Source: Bacillota bacterium
Lineage (GTDB): Bacteria; Bacillota; Clostridia; Acetivibrionales; DSM-1351
Direction of reading: 5' to 3'
Length of the DNA: 64,000 nt
NCBI GenBank assembly: GCA_023390335.1
Contig: JAEWCZ010000086.1
Location: forward strand, 179,147-243,146
Within the stretch, counting starts at the first letter, position 1. Each line of letters starts with the position of its first letter. A program made the translations under genes and the position numbers. Positions 34,273-43,538 of this stretch are shown piece after piece. The notes under the pieces are model-generated. The model was not told the DNA's origin, searched no databases, and saw nothing but the letters and a program-made list of their open reading frames with translations.

Positions 34273-36957
34273 TTATTCAGCTATAATAATGTAAGCATCT
34301 CCTGTAACTGCATTGTCCTTCTTGAGTATCCTTAATGAATCTCCCTTTTTAAGGTCAGAAGGATTTATCTTCTTGTTGTTTTTTAGTATCAGTGAATTTT
34401 TGAGTATATTGAAATTACTGTCCCCCATAGTTACCCAAAGGTGTGCTGAAGTATCATAATATCTGCAATTTTTCAAAAGGACTGATTGAGGCTCCTGTAC
34501 TACGGAACCGTCTTCTGCCAAAGTTCCTCCTGCAGTACTGTTCACTATACCTTGTATATTAAAGTTGCCGAATGGTGCCGTACTTATTTCTACGGCATTC
34601 GTTCCATCACCTAGTATATAAACAGTCCTGCCCTTAAAGGTATCTTGGGTATTTTCAGCAGTAAAACTTCCCTGTCCTACTATTCCGTCCGTATCTGTAA
34701 TACGTGTATTAGAAGACAAGCTGAAGGTCATTGGCGTATTTGCATAATCCCAGTTTGTACCGTTAAGTTTCGAATAGGATTCCAGTGTCACCGTCTTGTA
34801 TTCGTCTATACCGCTGATTCTGCCTCTGTACAGTTGAACTGCTTCCGTTCCCGGCCTTTGTTCTATTGAAACGACTCCCGCAACTAAAGTACTGTTGCTT
34901 CCGGAATTGTCCCTGTTTGCCATAACATAAGCGTAATCGTCGGCAGAAACACTGCTTCCCTGAACAAGTCGACCGTCTTTAACAACAATCGTTCCCGGGT
35001 TATATGTAACATTTACCGAACTCTTTTCAAGTACAAATCTATTTGTTCCAGTTATGTAAACTTTATCATCATAAGGTACTTCCTTGTCTGTAGTGTCTGT
35101 AAATGAAGCTACAACAGCAAGTTCGTCATTACCGTAGTCTTTTTCACTTGCAATATAAACGGTGTTGTCTTTTAACAGAGAAAGATCTTTCAAAGCTCTT
35201 GTTTGTCCGTCAAAATAAGCCGTAAAGCCGTTTCCAAGTTCTATTACTTTTGAACCATTTGTTTCCTTTATCCATTTCCCGTTTCTGAAAGTCCATGGGT
35301 CATTGAGGTATATAGTGTTTGAAATGCTATTGTAGTCGTCAAAGGTTCCCTTATATACATTGGAAACAAGCTTATCTCCGCCTGATACCATGATTTCCTT
35401 TAATATTGTGAGATTGGGAGCTTCGTTTATCAGAAGCTTTACGGTATCACCGTCTTTAAGCTGGCTGTATTTTACAAGCTTTCCATCCTTGATAACATTT
35501 GTACGATCAATATTATAGGTTTTTTGCTGTTTTTTATCAAATTCTACGATTATGGAACTGAGTTTTTTGGAAATAATCTTACCAAATCTTACTGTATAAT
35601 TTTCAACACTGCTTACGGAGGTAACCAGATTATTTGAATCAACCCTTATAAAAACTGTATCTCCTGCTTCAATATCATCAAGCTGGGCTTCTACATGATT
35701 TTTATATACCTGAATATCATTGGGGTCTGCATAGTTATATGTTCTGAGTTTTGAAAGTGCAAGTGGAGTTTTTCCTGTTCCATCTTCATTGTACAAAGTG
35801 ATATATCCCAGCTGAGGGTTGTTTTCCTCAACTATTCCTGCATATAAGCCTTTTTCCACCTCTTCCGGGGCAACTTCATTCTTTGCCAGAACCCGGACAT
35901 ATCTGACTATCTTGTCCTCTGTCCCCGCTATGTATTGTATTCTGTCTCCTTTTTTCAGGTCAGCAGAACTTGTTATCTTAGCATTTTTGAATACAGGAAG
36001 TTCAGAGTTATTTACAGGTTTTTTGCTGCTTTTCACCACGGTAATTTCATCCAAAAGTCCATCGGAATTTCTTAAGGTAATTGTAGTGTAGGTAGTTGAG
36101 TTTCCATTGGAATTGTCTTTTCCCGGTTGAATACCTACTATAGTTGCGTTTCTTTGTTCAAGTTTTCTAAGAGGTAATATAACATCTTCGGCATTTTTAA
36201 GGATTACTGCTGCCTGCTGCCGTGTAACAGCTCCTGCTGGAAGGAATTTACCAGAGCCATTTCCATTCATAATTTTTGCTCGCAGCGCTGCCTCCAAATA
36301 AGGTATGTTTTCAGGTTTGCAGTTTTTCCAATCAGAAAAGTTGTTTAAAAGCTCCTGTTGCTGAGGTTCAGGAGGTATCAGTAATGCTTTTGCAATCCAT
36401 GTTGCAAATTCTTGTCTTTGTACCGGAGCACTTCTCTTAAAGTCTGACGCACCAAGTGTTTTCTGGTTTATTTGCATTGCATCGGCCAATTCTGTCTCTG
36501 ATATAAGTCCGTCATTTGCCGCCAACTGCAAACTTCCATCAAACAGCACATCCTGAGGGTTAGTTTTCTTTGCTGTCCTCTTGCTGTTAAGTGCCTGCGC
36601 CTGCTCATCTATCTCACTGACTCTGTTTGCAGCGGTATATATTAAATATAGAGCCATTTCCTTTGTAATATAACTTTTGGGGTTAAATTTCTTACTGCCG
36701 GGTGTTATGTAAATTCCCAAGGCTCCGTTTTGAAATATGGAATTTTTAGCGTTACTGTCAAGACCGCCTATATCGGTATATTTGAGATTATTTATAACAG
36801 CCTGTCCCGTTGAACTCCCACTATAAGAATTTATTATTTTTTCATTTGCAGCACCTACAGTAAAGGTCTGAGCAATAAGAGCCATACTCAATACTGTTGC
36901 AGCTGCCTTTAAAATCAGCTTCTTTCCATTTTTAGTTTTCAGCTTGAATAGATTCAT
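34273..36957 (-). CDS. S-layer-homology surface protein with repeated beta domains, 894 residues
   Basis: Signal peptide about 1-36 (TFTVGAANE). Three SLH-like modules between about 45 and 260: PGSKKFNPKSYITKEMALYL, LQLAANDGLISETELADAM with RSAPVQRQEFATWIAKALL, and NNFSDWKNCKPENIPYLEAAL with GKFLPAGAVTRQQAAVIL. The remaining 630 residues are strand-rich with recurring short motifs of the form LKKGDRIQYIAG, IEAGDTVFIRV, LKDGDTVKLLI and LKKGDSLRIL, so a set of small beta-barrel-like domains is likely. No enzyme motif. Probably a wall-anchored structural or coat protein. First gene of the SLH-SLH-protease operon, with AGGAG eight bases before ATG, and divergent from a chemotaxis receptor. Confidence 0.85.
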   Translation of the reverse strand: MNLFKLKTKNGKKLILKAAATVLSMALIAQTFTVGAANEKIINSYSGSSTGQAVINNLKYTDIGGLDSNAKNSIFQNGALGIYITPGSKKFNPKSYITKEMALYLIYTAANRVSEIDEQAQALNSKRTAKKTNPQDVLFDGSLQLAANDGLISETELADAMQINQKTLGASDFKRSAPVQRQEFATWIAKALLIPPEPQQQELLNNFSDWKNCKPENIPYLEAALRAKIMNGNGSGKFLPAGAVTRQQAAVILKNAEDVILPLRKLEQRNATIVGIQPGKDNSNGNSTTYTTITLRNSDGLLDEITVVKSSKKPVNNSELPVFKNAKITSSADLKKGDRIQYIAGTEDKIVRYVRVLAKNEVAPEEVEKGLYAGIVEENNPQLGYITLYNEDGTGKTPLALSKLRTYNYADPNDIQVYKNHVEAQLDDIEAGDTVFIRVDSNNLVTSVSSVENYTVRFGKIISKKLSSIIVEFDKKQQKTYNIDRTNVIKDGKLVKYSQLKDGDTVKLLINEAPNLTILKEIMVSGGDKLVSNVYKGTFDDYNSISNTIYLNDPWTFRNGKWIKETNGSKVIELGNGFTAYFDGQTRALKDLSLLKDNTVYIASEKDYGNDELAVVASFTDTTDKEVPYDDKVYITGTNRFVLEKSSVNVTYNPGTIVVKDGRLVQGSSVSADDYAYVMANRDNSGSNSTLVAGVVSIEQRPGTEAVQLYRGRISGIDEYKTVTLESYSKLNGTNWDYANTPMTFSLSSNTRITDTDGIVGQGSFTAENTQDTFKGRTVYILGDGTNAVEISTAPFGNFNIQGIVNSTAGGTLAEDGSVVQEPQSVLLKNCRYYDTSAHLWVTMGDSNFNILKNSLILKNNKKINPSDLKKGDSLRILKKDNAVTGDAYIIIAE

Positions 36958-37004
36958 TATTCTGACTCCTGTTTTCCAAGTAAGTTATATTATTCATATT
37001 AATT

Positions 37005-37031
37005 ATATCGGTTTTTTACCATATTTTTTTA
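37005..37031 (-). promoter_or_regulatory. Sigma-D-like promoter of the SLH-protease operon
   Basis: Minus strand TAAA (37028-37031), 15 bases, ACCGATAT (37005-37012). This matches the flagellar sigma-28/sigma-D form TAAA-N15-GCCGATAT except for the first base of the -10 element. It lies 48 bases before the start codon. Confidence 0.6.
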
Positions 37032-37102
37032 TTAAAGTTTTATTACAACTATAATCTGGCATAATTTTTTGAAAAATAGCACTTTAGTACTATTTTTATG
37101 GT

Positions 37103-37110
37103 ACCGATAT
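37103..37110 (+). promoter_or_regulatory. Possible sigma-D-like -10 element of the chemotaxis receptor gene
   Basis: ACCGATAT at 37103-37110 reads toward the receptor gene, 125 bases before its ATG. The -35 part is poor (TAGT or TTAG at 14-15 bases). Chemotaxis receptors are usual members of the sigma-D regulon. The rest of the 277-base divergent gap is AT-rich and empty. Confidence 0.35.
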
Positions 37111-37234
37111 ATAGATGTAAAACTATGTTTAGTGTGCAAATTTTGTGGTAAAATTTAACATATGGGAAATTCTGAGAAGCTTTTAATGTTACATAAAATA
37201 TCTTTTTATCCCAAATTTAAAGGAGACGGTAAAT

Positions 37235-38929
37235 ATGAAAATTAAAACAAAACTCGTTTTATCTTTCTCATCAGTTTTGCTGATATTTGCTGTGGCTATT
37301 TTCGTACTAATGGATTTAATGGTCTCAAACATGGTTAAGAATCAATATGAGTACAATATAGAATCCAGTGCGAATTTAGCTCTGTCATTTCTTGATGAGA
37401 AATACCCCGGAGATTGGAAAATAGCCGGAGATTCTCTAATAAAAGGTGATCACATCATCAATGACGATACGCAGTTTGTTGATAGCATCAAAGAGAGTAC
37501 AGGTAATCTTGCGACAATTTTCAAAAATGACACAAGAATATCTACAAATGTTTTAAAGGATAACGGGGAAAGGGCTGTCGGTACTAAAGCATCCGAGGAG
37601 GTTATAGATCAAGTTCTTACTAAAGGTATTAAATATAATGGTGTTGCCTTGGTTGCAGGAAAAAATGCATTTACATATTATACTCCTATAAAAGACGCTA
37701 GCGGTAAGGTCATTGGTATGTGGTTTACAGGCATAGACAAATCTGTAGTAGACAATCAGATTAACGATATGCTTAAAAAAATCGGAATTGTAGTGTTAAT
37801 CATTCTACTTGTTGGAGCCGCATTTTCCTACCTCATCGGAAATAGTATGTCCTCGTCTATCAAAAAAATTAATCATTGCCTTAATAAGTTTTCAGAGGGT
37901 GATTTTAGTGCGTCCTTACCTGAAAATGTTTTAAAGAGCTCAGGTGAAATTGGCCATATGGCAAAATCGGCAAATACATTGCATAATTCTGTTACGGGAA
38001 TTATTAAAACTATCATTCGGGAATCCGACAGCATAGACGAATCTCTTAGAATGTCTGTTGTCAGTATAACTGATTTGAATTCCTCTATAGAAGAAATTTC
38101 TGCAACAACGGAAGAGCTTTCAGCAGGTATGGAAGAGACCGCCGCCGCAATGGAAGAAATGAATGCAACCTCATCTGATATTGAGTCGGCCGTAGAAAAT
38201 ATTGCAAAGAAAGCTCAGGAAACTTCCTTCGCAGCCCAGGATATCAGCAAGCGTGCAGACATGCTCAAGGTTTCTGCCAAAAAGTCAAAAGACCATGCAT
38301 ATAGTGTTTATGAATCAGCAAACAATGAGCTTACATTGGCTATTGAACAATCACAGTCCATAGAAAAAATCAGAGTTCTTTCAGAGTCTATTATGCAGAT
38401 AACCACTCAAACCAACCTTCTCTCTTTGAATGCAGCTATTGAAGCTTCCCGGGCAGGTGAAGCCGGTAGAGGTTTCGCTGTAGTAGCTGACGAAATCAGA
38501 AAGCTTGCTGAAGATTCAAAAACAGCAGTTAGTCAAATACAGGGTGTAACCAAAGAAGTGTTTGAATCAGTTGAAAACCTTGTAAACAGTTCTAAAAACA
38601 TATTGGCGTTTATAGAAAACACAGTTATTCCTGACTATACAAATCAGAATTCGGCAAGCCAGCAGTATAGCGATGATGCCGAACGTATTGATAATCTGGT
38701 TATGGAGTTCAGCTCCACCTCTCAGGAACTTATGGTTTCAATAGGAAATATGCTAAAAGCCATTAACGAAGTTACAATCTCTGCCAACGAAAGTGCGGCA
38801 GGAACTACGAATATTGCATCCAGAACTTCTGATATACTAATCAAGGGATCGGATGTAGTAAAACTTTCAGACGCTTCAAAGAAATCATCTGAAAGTCTCA
38901 GGAAATATGTTTCAGGTTTTAAAATTTGA
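37235..38929 (+). CDS. Methyl-accepting chemotaxis protein
   Basis: 564 residues. Transmembrane helices at about 7-27 and 183-202 bracket a single-Cache (Cache_3/Cache_2 type) sensing domain with KYPGDWKIAGDSLIKG, TGNLATIFKNDTRISTNV, YYTPIKDASGKVIGMWFTG. Then HAMP (about 203-256) and a coiled-coil signalling domain (about 270-560) with the CheA/CheW-binding hairpin tip EASRAGEAGRGFAVVADEIR-KLAEDS (403-428). Probable methylation segments lie around 285-310 (EEISATTEELSAGMEETAAAMEE). Ligand unknown, possibly a carboxylate or sugar-derived acid. AAAGGAG Shine-Dalgarno. Monocistronic, with a strong terminator. Confidence 0.95.
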   Translation: MKIKTKLVLSFSSVLLIFAVAIFVLMDLMVSNMVKNQYEYNIESSANLALSFLDEKYPGDWKIAGDSLIKGDHIINDDTQFVDSIKESTGNLATIFKNDTRISTNVLKDNGERAVGTKASEEVIDQVLTKGIKYNGVALVAGKNAFTYYTPIKDASGKVIGMWFTGIDKSVVDNQINDMLKKIGIVVLIILLVGAAFSYLIGNSMSSSIKKINHCLNKFSEGDFSASLPENVLKSSGEIGHMAKSANTLHNSVTGIIKTIIRESDSIDESLRMSVVSITDLNSSIEEISATTEELSAGMEETAAAMEEMNATSSDIESAVENIAKKAQETSFAAQDISKRADMLKVSAKKSKDHAYSVYESANNELTLAIEQSQSIEKIRVLSESIMQITTQTNLLSLNAAIEASRAGEAGRGFAVVADEIRKLAEDSKTAVSQIQGVTKEVFESVENLVNSSKNILAFIENTVIPDYTNQNSASQQYSDDAERIDNLVMEFSSTSQELMVSIGNMLKAINEVTISANESAAGTTNIASRTSDILIKGSDVVKLSDASKKSSESLRKYVSGFKI

Positions 38930-38950
38930 TTAATACGCATTTGTTATACT

Positions 38951-38989
38951 AAAACTCCTCTGGTGCTTGTATGCCAGAGGAGTTTTTTT
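38951..38989 (+). terminator. Rho-independent terminator of the chemotaxis receptor gene
   Basis: Perfect 13-bp stem AAAACTCCTCTGG/CCAGAGGAGTTTT with a 10-base loop and T run. Confidence 0.9.
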
Positions 38990-39212
38990 ACAATAAATAG
39001 TTATTTGCCTAGAAATTTCTACGGACCTATTATATAATATGTACAGCAGTATAATCGTTATATTATCAAAATTATAATTGGTATAATTCTAGACTAATAC
39101 TAGTCATTATTCCGTCTAAAACTACTGTTTAATATCTGTTATAAAGGAGGATTGACAAAAAGGTTCTTTTTTATTTCAAACCCGTTTTTTAATTTAAAAG
39201 GAGGCAAAAATT

Positions 39213-40139
39213 ATGTTTAATTTGAGAAAGACTTTTAGGGGACTTCTCGCTATGTCCCTAGTTGCAGCTTCTGTGTTTGTAATGAACCCTGTAAGTAAAG
39301 CTGCAGACACCGTAAAATACGGCGATGTTAATAATGACGGAGTGGTTGATTCAATTGATTATGCAACAGTAAAAGCATACCTTTTGGGTAAGGGTACAAT
39401 TGCTAACCTCACAGCTGCAGACACTAACTTTGACAAGGCTGTGGATGCTATTGATTTTGCTAACCTAAAAAAATTCCTCTTAGGGTCTATTACTCTGCCG
39501 GTAGGAAATCCACCTATAACAGGCAAGATTGTTGCTCTGACATTTGATGATGGTCCTGACGTAACGCTTACACCAAAAGTGTTGGATAAGCTTGACAAAT
39601 ATCATGTACCTGCTACATTCATGATGATAGGACAGAAAATAAACGATTCTACTTCTTCTGTAGTTAAGAGAATTATAAGCTCCGGCTCTGAAATCGGAAA
39701 CCACTCATGGGCTTATGACAGTATGAGCGGAATGTCTTACTCTGCTATCAAGAAATCTGTTGATGATACAACTGCTGCTATAATAAAATACTCAGGAACC
39801 ACTCCAAAATTCTTCCGTGCGCCAAATCTGGCTACAGGCGGTTCTATGTTTGATGCAATTGATTTGACATTTGTACAGGGTGTAACTTGTAATGACTGGT
39901 CTCAGTCAACTACAGCCCAGCAAAGAGCAGACGCTATACTCGCCGGTGCAAGAGACGGCGCAATATTCCTTATGCATGATGTTCAGCCTTTACCACACCC
40001 GACTCCTGAAGCCCTTGATATTATAATTCCTACCCTTCAGAGTCAGGGATATACCTTTGTCACTTTAAGTGATCTGTTCAAAATAAAAGGTGTTACATTA
40101 AGTCCTACTGACAACAAAATTTATACATATTTACCGTAA
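39213..40139 (+). CDS. Cellulosomal polysaccharide deacetylase (CE4) with N-terminal dockerin I
   Basis: 308 residues. Signal peptide 1-30 (cut after SKA). A type I dockerin fills about 34-95: calcium loops DVNNDGVVDSID and DTNFDKAVDAID, each followed by an F-helix-like AxxKxYLLG/LKKFLLG. The catalytic NodB domain spans about 103-300: TFDDGP (110-115), GNHSWAY (162-168), FRAPNLA (R202), NDWS (D228) and LMHDV (H255). It should deacetylate xylan or chitin-like chains as part of the cellulosome. Odd points: the dockerin is N-terminal, and the usual second metal His of the HSxxH motif is Tyr168. AAAAGGAGG start. The upstream gap (38990-39212) is AT-rich with no gene. The downstream terminator is clear. 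Confidence 0.92.
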   Translation: MFNLRKTFRGLLAMSLVAASVFVMNPVSKAADTVKYGDVNNDGVVDSIDYATVKAYLLGKGTIANLTAADTNFDKAVDAIDFANLKKFLLGSITLPVGNPPITGKIVALTFDDGPDVTLTPKVLDKLDKYHVPATFMMIGQKINDSTSSVVKRIISSGSEIGNHSWAYDSMSGMSYSAIKKSVDDTTAAIIKYSGTTPKFFRAPNLATGGSMFDAIDLTFVQGVTCNDWSQSTTAQQRADAILAGARDGAIFLMHDVQPLPHPTPEALDIIIPTLQSQGYTFVTLSDLFKIKGVTLSPTDNKIYTYLP

Positions 40140-40154
40140 GGTATAATACTTGTC

Positions 40155-40200
40155 AAAAAAGCCGGCTCACTTCACTTTGAACATGAAGGGCCGGCTTTAT
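40155..40200. terminator. Bidirectional rho-independent terminator
   Basis: AAAGCCGGC and GCCGGCTTT pair across a 23-base loop that itself holds a weak TTCA/TGAA stem; A run before and T-rich tail after. Shared by the convergent deacetylase and argS genes. Confidence 0.8.
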
Positions 40201-40211
40201 TTATGCTATTG

Positions 40212-41906
40212 TTACATTCTTTCAGGAGCATTTATACTCAGTAAATCAAGTACATTTCTTATTACAGTTCTTGTACAGTCAACAAGTAAAAGCCTTGCTT
40301 TCATAAGCTCCTCTTCCTCTCCCCTAACTCTACATGCATTGTAGAAGCTGTGGAAGGTTGAAGCAACCTCGTGAACGTATCTTGTAAGTCTGCTTGGTTC
40401 AAGCGTTTCAGCAGATATCCTTACTTCGTCAGGATATTCTGAAAGCTTCCTGATAAGTTCAAGTTCCTCTGGTTTGTCAAGCAATTCAGCTTTTATTTCA
40501 CTTGCAGCAGGAATTCTGATACCTTCGCTTTCAAGTAGCTTGAACATACTGCAAATTCTGGCATGTGCATATTGTACATAAAAAACAGGGTTTTCGTTGG
40601 ACTCCTTAACAGCCAAGTCAAGGTCAAAGTCCAAATGACTTCCTGAAGCTTTTGTGTTAAAGAAGAATCTTACCCCGTCTCTTCCTACCTCTTCAACCAA
40701 GTCCATAAGTGATATTGATTTACCTGTTCTCTTAGACATCCTTGCAATCTCACCGTTTCTGTACAGCCTTACTAACTGGAACAATACTACATCCAGTCTA
40801 TCCGGGTCAATTCCAAGTGCAGCCATAGCCGCCTTCATTCTGGCTACGTGACCATGGTGGTCGGCACCCCAGAGATTTATAACCCACTCAAAGCCTCTCT
40901 TTTCAAACTTGTTTCTGTGATATGCTATATCTGCCGCAAAGTAAGTAGGAATACCGTTATTCCTTACAAGAACCTCGTCCTTTTCACTGCCTATAACCGA
41001 ACCTTTGAGCCAAAGAGCACCCTCTTTTTCAACGGTGCAATCCCTGTCCTTGAGAAGTTGTATTGTTTCTGCTACTTCACCGCTTTTGTGAAGTGTTTGT
41101 TCTGAAAACCACACATCAAAATGGATTCCGTAGCTTTCCAGACCTTCTTTTATCCTTGCTATGTTTCTTGGGAGCGCAAAGTTCACGAATACCTTCTTCC
41201 TCTCTTCGGAATCGGTATTAATGTATTTGTCGCCATGTATTGCGATAAAATCCTTCATATGCTCTGCGATGTCTTCGCCATGGTATCCGTCCTCGGGAAA
41301 CTCTATTGCATCCTCACCCTTTATAAGCTGAATATATCTGGCTTCAAGTGAAGTACCGAATTTCTCTATTTGATTTCCGGCATCGTTTATCAAAAATTCT
41401 CTTGTAACATTATAGCCCGCAGCATCCAGAACGCTTGCTATACAGTCCCCAAGGGCTCCTCCTCTGGCATTTCCCATATGCAGAGGCCCTGTTGGGTTTG
41501 CACTTACAAACTCCACCATAACCTTTTTGCCGTTTCCAATGTTTATACGGCCGTAGTTTTCTTTTTCCTGCTGAATTATGCTAATTGTTTCATAAAGGTA
41601 CTTGTTATCAAGTGTAAAGTTTATAAAACCCGGACCCGCACATTCGACCTTCTCTATATAAGTGCCGTCAGTGCTTATGTTTTTTATTATAGTATCTGCT
41701 ATCTGCCTAGGTGCCTTTTTAGCGGTTTTGGTTATTTGCATTGCCACGTTTGTAGAAAAATCTCCATGGCCCTTTTCTCTTGGTATTTCAATTGTAATAT
41801 CCGTTATTTCCAGCGAAGGAAGTTCGCCTGTTTCAACAGATTTATTTATTGAATTGATAACAGCATCCTTAATTTGCTGGCGTATTTCCGCGTTTATATT
41901 TTTCAT
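40212..41906 (-). CDS. argS: Arginyl-tRNA synthetase
   Basis: 564 residues, class Ia synthetase that charges tRNA-Arg. N-terminal Add1 domain with DFSTNVAMQITK. The ATP motif is VSANPTGPLHMGNARGGALGD (HIGH equivalent HMGN), then FLINDAGNQIEKFG. The KMSKS counterpart is the degenerate RMSKRTGKSISL, as usual for ArgRS. The anticodon-binding DALR domain ends in the standard DLLSINAPERM. Full length. The start overlaps the DUF1934 gene by 38 bases, so the two are coupled in one operon after ddl. Confidence 0.97.
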   Translation of the reverse strand: MKNINAEIRQQIKDAVINSINKSVETGELPSLEITDITIEIPREKGHGDFSTNVAMQITKTAKKAPRQIADTIIKNISTDGTYIEKVECAGPGFINFTLDNKYLYETISIIQQEKENYGRINIGNGKKVMVEFVSANPTGPLHMGNARGGALGDCIASVLDAAGYNVTREFLINDAGNQIEKFGTSLEARYIQLIKGEDAIEFPEDGYHGEDIAEHMKDFIAIHGDKYINTDSEERKKVFVNFALPRNIARIKEGLESYGIHFDVWFSEQTLHKSGEVAETIQLLKDRDCTVEKEGALWLKGSVIGSEKDEVLVRNNGIPTYFAADIAYHRNKFEKRGFEWVINLWGADHHGHVARMKAAMAALGIDPDRLDVVLFQLVRLYRNGEIARMSKRTGKSISLMDLVEEVGRDGVRFFFNTKASGSHLDFDLDLAVKESNENPVFYVQYAHARICSMFKLLESEGIRIPAASEIKAELLDKPEELELIRKLSEYPDEVRISAETLEPSRLTRYVHEVASTFHSFYNACRVRGEEEELMKARLLLVDCTRTVIRNVLDLLSINAPERM

Positions 41907-42336
41907 TTGCAGTTCCTGCCTCCCTGATTAACATATAAAAATCATTTCTTCCCGAACCTTGGTTGTCTATCTCAATCTGATAACCTATTCTGATTTCTCC
42001 GCCTGTTTCATTTATATTTATATCTACATTATTTGCGTAAACTCCTATTGTAAAGCTTCCATACTCTGTATTATAGCTTGAAACATGCTTCTGACCTTTT
42101 TGAAAAACGAACTGCGAATTAACCTTCCCAAAACGCATTAGCGTAACAACTCCCTCTTCCACTTTCAACGTGGTGGTAGTCCCTTCCATACCGGTTACTT
42201 CGCTTTCTTTGTAGGTAATGTAATAATTACCGCCCTTCTGATAGTACTTCCCTTCTGTGATAAGCTCAAGGGTATTGGGGTCATTATCGTCGCCTGTCTG
42301 AACACCCTTTACATTTATTATCACATCTTTACTCAT
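41869..42336 (-). CDS. DUF1934 beta-barrel protein
   Basis: 155 residues, all-beta, lipocalin-like: NVKGVQTGDDNDPNTLELITEGKYYQKGGNYYITYKESE, GMEGTTTTLKV, GKVNSQFVFQKGQKHVSSYNTEYG and GGEIRIGYQIEID. This is the conserved Firmicute DUF1934 family (YwiB-like), regularly located next to argS, as here. No signal peptide or catalytic residues. Function unknown. GGAGGAG seven bases before ATG; its 3' end overlaps argS by 38 bases. Confidence 0.88.
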   Translation of the reverse strand: MSKDVIINVKGVQTGDDNDPNTLELITEGKYYQKGGNYYITYKESEVTGMEGTTTTLKVEEGVVTLMRFGKVNSQFVFQKGQKHVSSYNTEYGSFTIGVYANNVDININETGGEIRIGYQIEIDNQGSGRNDFYMLIREAGTANEKYKRGNTPAN

Positions 42337-42407
42337 CCAGTCTCCTCCTCGAAACCTTTTGTACTTTCAATATAATATACATTTGCGGTAATTTTTTCAA
42401 CATTTAT

Positions 42408-43538
42408 TTAGTCCAGCGTGTTTGTATATTCTCTTCTTGTGTCCTCATACCTTTCAAAAGCCAGCTCAATCAGCTTGTCAATTAGCTCTGAATAAGGTAT
42501 ACCGCTAGCAGCCCAAAGCTTGGGGTACATGCTGATCTGGGTAAACCCCGGAAGAGTGTTTATCTCATTTATGTAAATTTCTCCTGTATTCTTATGAACG
42601 AAGAAGTCTACTCTGGATAGTCCTGCACAATCAAGACATTTGAATGCTCTAACAGCATACTCCCTGATTTTTGCCACTGTTTCCTCCGGAAGATTTTCCG
42701 CAGGAATCACTACCTTTGAGTTGTCTCCCACCTGATATTTTGCCTCATAATCATAGAATTCATTACAAGGTACAACTTCTCCAACAGTTGATGCAACAGG
42801 ATCGTCATTCCCCAGAACAGCACATTCGATTTCCCTTCCGTCAATAAATTCTTCAACAAGGATTCTCCTGTCATTTTTAGCTGCAATAATCAATGCTTTT
42901 TCAAGGCTTTCTCTGTCAGAAGCCTTGTTTACACCAACAGACGAACCTGCATTAGATGGTTTCACAAAACACGGATATGTAAGTCTGCCTTCTACCTGAG
43001 CGACAACGTCACCCATCTGGTTATTTATCTGTTTTCTGCTAAACACAAGATAGTCACCTTGTGGAAGACCTTCTTTTTCAAATATTATCTTCGAGTATGC
43101 CTTATCCATTCCAACCGCTGCGCCAAGTACACCGCAGCCTACGTAAGGAATCCCTGCAAGCTCAAAAAGTCCCTGAATAGTTCCATCCTCACCGTTACAT
43201 CCATGTAACACAGGGAATACGACATCTATCGGAGTTTTTGAATTGCCGGCTATAACCTGCTTTGCAGAATTTACCGTAGTTATCTCTGATGCAGTCTCAC
43301 TCTGAGAAGGCCTGCTTTCCAGCAGCTTTTTCTGTGCAATGTTTTCCCAGTCACCGCTTCCTATTTTTTCAACTGGCCCATCATATTTAAGCCACTGTCC
43401 ATTCTTTGTGATTCCTATGGTTTCAACCTCGTATTTTTGCTTGTCTATATTTTCTATTACCGACTGGGCTGACACTCTTGAAACTTCATGCTCGGATGAC
43501 TGCCCGCCAAAAATAATAGCTACACGTTTCTTTGACAT
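42408..43538 (-). CDS. ddl: D-alanine--D-alanine ligase
   Basis: 376 residues with ATP-grasp fold. Makes D-Ala-D-Ala for peptidoglycan. IIFGGQSSEHEVSRVSAQSV opens the protein, VVFPVLHGCNGEDGTIQGLFELAGIPYVGCGVLGAAVGMDKA and CFVKPSNAGSSVGVNKA follow, and the Mg/ATP-binding end is FFVHKNTGEIYINEINTLPGFTQISMYP. The active-site loop carries the residues of D-Ala-D-Ala ligases. It is slightly longer than the E. coli form because of an insertion near 60-95. First gene of the ddl-DUF1934-argS group. Upstream gap contains only a possible terminator of the preceding gene. Confidence 0.95.
   Translation of the reverse strand: MSKKRVAIIFGGQSSEHEVSRVSAQSVIENIDKQKYEVETIGITKNGQWLKYDGPVEKIGSGDWENIAQKKLLESRPSQSETASEITTVNSAKQVIAGNSKTPIDVVFPVLHGCNGEDGTIQGLFELAGIPYVGCGVLGAAVGMDKAYSKIIFEKEGLPQGDYLVFSRKQINNQMGDVVAQVEGRLTYPCFVKPSNAGSSVGVNKASDRESLEKALIIAAKNDRRILVEEFIDGREIECAVLGNDDPVASTVGEVVPCNEFYDYEAKYQVGDNSKVVIPAENLPEETVAKIREYAVRAFKCLDCAGLSRVDFFVHKNTGEIYINEINTLPGFTQISMYPKLWAASGIPYSELIDKLIELAFERYEDTRREYTNTLD

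Noticed and set aside
36958..37234. Possible cyclic-di-GMP (GEMM) riboswitch ahead of the chemotaxis receptor or SLH operon
   Set aside because: None of the conserved GEMM core segments was found on either strand; the gap is AT-rich and explained by promoters.
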